Made by a program: the position numbers and the translations under genes. A DNA stretch of 64,000 nucleotides from Sphagnum magellanicum. Lineage: Eukaryota > Streptophyta > Sphagnopsida > Sphagnales > Sphagnaceae. The number at the start of each line of letters is the position of its first letter. Position 1 is the stretch's first letter. Under the pieces are notes generated by a model. That model ran no database searches. It saw only the letters and a program-made list of their open reading frames with translations, and was not told the DNA's origin. Below, piece by piece: positions 59,106 through 64,000 of this stretch. Location: contig CM038908.1 in the NCBI GenBank assembly GCA_021904315.1, positions 13,784,501 to 13,848,500 of the forward strand, read 5' to 3'.

Positions 59106-60170
59106 TCCATAAGAAGATGTAGCCAAAATCTGGCAATAAATCAGAACTAAGGTACAAATCTTTAATCGTCTTTCTATATTTTTGGCTATGCACTGAAAAC
59201 CAGAGATACAAATATGGTGATTTTTGCAATTTAAACAAAACCCTAACTTCTGGTGACTGAAAACCTCTAAAACCACTTCATTTTCAATTTTCAAATTTTA
59301 AATTTCTCTTTTTGGTGAATGTATTTTCTGTCAATAAAAAGAAGACTGGTGCTGCTTAGTATATTCTGACTGGGGGTAGGCTTGTGAGCTTTTTGGCAAT
59401 CATCCCACACACGTCCCCTACAGAACAAGCAATGCTCCAATCACTTCTCCAGTCCTGTAGACATGATTACAAGTCATTGATGATTAGGTCATTGTGAGTT
59501 TCGATTCCGGTTTTTTTGGGGGCACTTGCAAAAAAACCTAAGTTTTGGGTGGTCTGGGTCTCTGGAGAGGGGGCCGTTCAAAACCTCTGAGATTGTCCTA
59601 AGTGTATCTTTCTACAAACAGAAATGTTCACAGGAATTCTACAGAGGGGCAAGAACTCAACAACTATCTTTCAGGATCTCTTGAAATGAACGAGATCTTC
59701 CATGGTGGAAGAACACATCTTCTGAAAATAAGGGTGGGTTTTTAAACTGGAGAAGGGTAGGCCTGTTGGCTCTCCCCTTCTTCTATACACAAAATGCATG
59801 TGAGCATTTAGTTTTCCAAAATACCCCCACATTGTTTTGTTCCTATGACACACCTAATGGGTACTTCACTTCCAGAACTCCCGACTCCGAGGGTATTATC
59901 AAGTGTAAAAATCAACCCATTTTTGAGGTTTGGTAACACCCTCAGAGTGATGGGAGGGAGGAGTTCTGGAATTGGAGTTGAGAGGCACTTACTTCCAAAA
60001 CTCCCCACTCTGAGGCCATTACCCTATATACTGTAGCTATGGCCAAAGTGAACCCAGAGTCACCAGCACACCATCCTTGCAAAGCCTGCTATGATTGGGT
60101 TTTGGGTTGAACCCTGACTGAATTGTGAGATGCTCTCATTGGCTCAATGATTCCGTAACTCTTCACTGAT

Positions 60171-60237
60171 AACATTTTTCATAATTGCTCTTTGTTCAAC
60201 CTTTTTTCATCCACACAAAGAGCAATTATGAAATGTT
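60171..60237. repeat. hairpin with 23-25-nt arms
   Basis: AACATTTTTCATAATTGCTC TTTGT (60171-60195) pairs with ACAAAGAGCAATTATGAAAT GTT (60215-60237) except for a 2-nt bulge; loop 19 nt. Confidence 0.85.
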
Positions 60238-60377
60238 ATGAAATTGAGATATCAATTATGAGGGTGGATTGTTATGTCCGGTAATTGGTGAGAGGCTGCT
60301 GTTTATTGCAAATAGTGGACACATGTGTACCCTCGCTATTTTTGGAGAAGGCCTTTTTTACTCAATAAAGCCCTTGG

Positions 60378-60479
60378 CCACAAGAGTTACCAGACTGGAA
60401 CCCATTCTTGACTCCACCTCATATGAGCCCTTATTCTGGTTTAAGTCAAGAATGGGTTCCAGTCTGGTAACTCTTGTGG
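60378..60479. repeat. perfect 36-bp inverted repeat
   Basis: Arms 60378-60413 and 60444-60479 are exact complements (left arm starts CCACAAGAGTTACCAGACTG) around a 30-nt loop. A transcript would form a flawless 36-bp stem. Its lack of mismatches contrasts with the decay of nearby repeats, suggesting recent origin or selection. Confidence 0.95.
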
Positions 60480-61879
60480 ACTCACCCACACACGTAAACC
60501 CCCATTATGTTTTTCTCCATGTGACATACAGACATTGGAGATATCCACAAGTAATGAAAACAAAGTACCACTACCCACATTTGGTCATAAAGGGAGTGAG
60601 ATTTCTGAAAAATAGTGAAAAAGTACGTTACGTTAGGCTTCTACAGGGAATAAAATTCAGATTAGCACCAAAGTTTGTGAAATTTGAAATTTTTTTTTTT
60701 TCATGATTGCCTTCAATCAATCATTGTTGTGTGTACTGCACCTCGAAATAAATATTTTCGAACCTCGTGCATTTAATGATGAGTTCCAGCATATATAATA
60801 CCCATATTTAATAAAATTTCATTACTTTGCAAATGACTGCGTTTAAAGGTTAAAAGAAAGGTTGAGAGATGAAAGAAGGGCCCAAAAGGGGGGGTCAGTT
60901 TACAAATATCTCAATTCTTCCCAAATATTTTACACGGTCAAATAGAGAATCTCTGCAAAGGTAACCAACAGTTGGAACAAAAAAGTGGTCTGCACTCACA
61001 TGGGCGAGAGAAATTTCAAACGGTGATTTCTTTCTTTTGCTTTTTGAAAATATTTTATACTCACCAATGTAGGGTGTAATTGCATGTTGGGCTCAAAATA
61101 TAAGATAGCTAGAGGTGCCTCCGTTTTCAAATCCCTGCAAGTGTATCATAAAGTTTGAGGAGTAGGCTATTCCCAAAGGATTGGCCGGAGGACTTTGAGA
61201 ATGTTCCTCACCCTTTGGCTTGACACACGGAAAAGCACAAGGCAAAGGTTATCATGAACTTAAAGAGATGTAAATCACAAGGCATAAGAGAGGGGACAGT
61301 TCTCAGACCTCCTTAAGATTGGGAGGTATGTTATGTTTACTCAAACATATCAGTGTAGGGTGACTCTTGAGAAGAGCGGTCACCTGAGTTGGAGTCAAGG
61401 GGTGCTTTACTTTGACAACTCCCTCACTTCAAGGATGTCATGGAGTGTAGAAACGACAAATTATTTATTATCATTATTATTTTTTGTGTTGCCCAGTAGG
61501 TCTCACGGAAAAAATGAGAAAAATGATGGTGGGCATTTGGTTTTCTGAAGTGGTCGCCTCTTACACTCAACGCATAATCTGTGAGGGATATTCATAAATA
61601 TAAGGTGCCATCCAAATCTACTAGGACTATTTTTACAAGTGCTTCAACAAGGGTATTATGCCCTGAATTCAAATACTGTGTAGTCAATTGCAAGCATGGC
61701 CACAAACAAGTCAGATATTGCAGACATTCAACTAGGTAGCAATTTGTGCTACATCACTTACTTAAGTTGCTTTTTAAAAGCTGTATAGTACACTTGACCT
61801 CCATCTTCAAATCAAAGGTTAATTTACAGTCCTTGTTATTTCTTGTTATGCCACCAGTTAAATGTCAAAATTTGGACTC

Positions 61880-62165
61880 TGAGGAAGTGATTTAATTGGT
61901 GGGAAATTTTCATCATTATGAAAAAAATTTAAAAGAGATATTCTGTCACAAGTTCCCTTGACCTGGAAAAAAATTTACCCAAAAAAAACCATTAAAAGAA
62001 TTGCCACAATTGCCTACAATATGCAAGGGTGCTTAAAATTTTCTACTTTCATATTTTGAATATTTCCAAATTTGGCAACATATACTTATGCATGATTGTC
62101 ATTTGAGCAACATCACAAAATCGAAGGAAAAAAAAAACATGCTGCTCAGAGGCAGCTTTTGTTGT
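61880..62165. repeat. dispersed repeat copy C
   Basis: Begins GAGGAAGTGATTTAATTGG (compare GAGGAAATGATTTATTGGG at 58297) and ends with CATTTGAGCAACATCACAAA and GCTCAGAGGCAG, the same order as in the 57823-58770 interior. Confidence 0.6.
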
Positions 62166-62180
62166 TTTACCCTCATAGAT

Positions 62181-62280
62181 GTCAAATTTGGAGTCAAGTC
62201 TTAGTTTTGTTATCAATTGGATAAATGTCAAATTTGGAGTCAAGTCTTAGTTTTGTTATCAATTGGATAAATGTCAAATC
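62181..62280. repeat. 46-bp tandem duplication
   Basis: Two identical 46-bp units starting GTCAAATTTGGAGTCAAGTC (62181 and 62227), followed by the start of a third. The identity suggests a recent duplication. Confidence 0.95.
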
Positions 62281-64000
62281 TAAACTTAGAGGCCTTGGTT
62301 TAGTCTTGGAGTAGCTCCATTCATACCTTTTATTTGGGCCTCCACTAATATGTATCTCATTTAACGTTGAGATGTTTATTTCACTATTTATATGGTCTAA
62401 CATAGAGATGTTTATTAGGGAGAATTGAGCATTATACCCCATCTCTCCCTAATAAACATGAAAAATGAGATGACATATAATGTGAGAGACTATTCAAATA
62501 CAATCACTTAAGGCAATCATTATAGACTCACTTGAGTCAATCATTCACCATGGCAGTCACCAGTAGGTTACTTTGGGGGCAGGTCTTCAGTTTTGGTCTC
62601 AACTCTAGGGTTTTTTTTTTCTTTCCTCACTTTTCATGAGTCCAAAGTTTGAAGACAAGACTCACTTTGCCAAGGAGGTCCATAAGTTAGTGGACTAGGG
62701 TTTAGGCGGGGGAGGGGGGGAGGGGAGAATTCAAACCAAAAAAAGAAAGGGAAAAAAGTAAGGAAAGGTGAACTGCGCTGGCGCATCCATTGCACTTGCT
62801 TTGCATGTTTTCTTTCTCATGGGAGAAAGGGAAAGGTGGGGTGGGGGTAGGTGGAAGAGGACGATTTCATAATAATAAATGGAAACTTTTTAAATTAAAA
62901 GAAAACAAGCATGGCATAAAATTTCTAACGTATCTAGAAGGCACATTATGAAGAGGATTTTTTTCCTTTGCAAAAATGCGAAAAAGGGTCAGCCATTTCT
63001 TTTTGTTTTTAAATGCCTTGCCCTCTTCTTTTTTTCTTGTGATACCTAACCTCCGCTTGAAGTATCAATGGGGAAAAAGTGAAAGAAAAAAAGAAAAATT
63101 TGGCCGGTGGTTTACCTCAGATAATGCCCCCACTCTTGGGATGTTACCATACTCTTTTTTCTAATTTACTCTTTTAAAAAAAAACAGAAACACGCTTTTG
63201 TCTCTTGGAAACACCTGAAGAAAGAGAAGTAGATAAATTCTGTTTCCACGTGCTGCTTCTTGATTGGGCATGCTGTGCACCCAAAAGGCCAATGCGATGG
63301 TCGGGAAAAGGATAGCAAATTGGCCCACACACCCACTCCCACAAAAAGTGTTGACTAGATGATGCCACCAGTCAATAACCACGAATCGAATTCCTCCACG
63401 TCGACTTTGAGATACTGCTGCCTTTACACGGATAGGATTGGCCCACACGACGAAAGGGCAAAAAAACATACACTGTCGTCATACATTAGCCAATGGCGAG
63501 CTTCCTGCTGGATTTCTTGCCAGATTTGGCAATTGCTTGTTATACTTTAAATGGATTAAATTGTTTTAATAGTATTATTATTTCAATTTTAAGTGGGGGT
63601 TCGATAACTGACCGCCCAATAATAATATTTTTTGAGGATTTAATTTCAACACATGGATCTTTTTTTTAATTTGAAGATTTTGAAAAATGTAAGGAATAAT
63701 ATAATTACATTAATAAGAGAGAACTTCGTGTTATATGTGTGTGTAAGTTGTCTATTTTGTCAGGCACATGTCACTATCAGGCTTAGGTTCAAATCGCTTT
63801 GGACTTGCATTGAAGCGTTTGATTTTACTAATTTTTGTAGATTTTTCATTCTATGTAATATGGGCTGAATTTGTTTTCAAATCTGAAAATCAATTTTAAA
63901 TAGTTTATTTAATGCAGAAGTCATTCATGTACTAGCACCTATTATGACCAGTGTTTTTCTTGGCGGGGGCATAAATCTTGTCGATTTATTAACAAAATAT
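62281..64000. other. intergenic, no gene recognised
   Basis: Contains a hairpin at about 62404-62460 (TTTATTAGGGAGA with TCTCCCTAATAAA) and a purine-rich stretch at 62700-62850. The segment 63200-63550 has more CpG and could belong to a gene or promoter continuing beyond the window, but I see no coding domain. Confidence 0.5.

Noticed and set aside
1..64000. CRISPR arrays, operons, ribosome-binding sites
   Set aside because: Repeats are tandem or inverted eukaryotic types without regular spacers, and the genes are intron-bearing.

Overview
The window looks like nuclear DNA of a land plant or close streptophyte relative. It is AT-rich and gene-poor: two clear multi-exon genes in 64 kb with GT-AG introns of roughly 70-740 bp. 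It carries plant-type transposons (CACTA, Ty1/copia, PIF/Harbinger MITE) and one plant-specific host domain (DUF3444). Its Helitron relic encodes an endonuclease, which typical flowering-plant Helitrons lack, so a non-flowering lineage is possible; I cannot fix the species. There are no prokaryotic features.

Layout. 1-14.6 kb is a nested transposon block. A decayed Ty1/copia element (primer-binding-site-like sequence near 1.59 kb, gag, protease, pre-integrase and RNase H relics to about 14.5 kb) is split by an 8.4-kb CACTA element (2471-10914, ATT target duplication on both sides). The CACTA element has three gene relics: a leftward accessory DNA-binding-like gene, a rightward SET-domain gene and a rightward tnp2/DUF4218/DUF4216 transposase. 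14.6-20 kb has no gene I recognise.

20.4-26.4 kb, plus strand: a six-exon gene, about 1,043 residues, orthologous in architecture to RBM26/RBM27 (PWI-like N-terminus, CCCH finger, two RRMs). 34.7-28.8 kb, minus strand, tail-to-tail with it: an eight-exon gene whose first three coding exons give an XRCC4-type head domain. Its last three exons give a DUF3444 domain, and a long disordered linker joins them. All eight exons join in phase into one reading frame of about 1,122 residues. This apparent XRCC4-DUF3444 fusion is the most unusual host gene here.

35.4-44 kb is intergenic DNA full of MITEs, palindromes and TAGG-rich repeats. 44.6-46 kb holds a probable minus-strand gene for a low-complexity, Gln/His/Gly-rich protein with an unresolved exon structure and an internal 62-bp minisatellite. 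47.1 kb has a 31-nt G run. 49-51.3 kb is a decayed Helentron-type Helitron (Pif1 helicase plus endonuclease). 52.6-55 kb contains tandem duplications and an inverted pair of 5S-rRNA-like sequences. 56.4-56.9 kb has a possible small Ser/Pro-rich protein in a GC-richer island. 57.8-64 kb is intergenic, with a long inverted-repeat element, its dispersed copies, and two strong hairpins.
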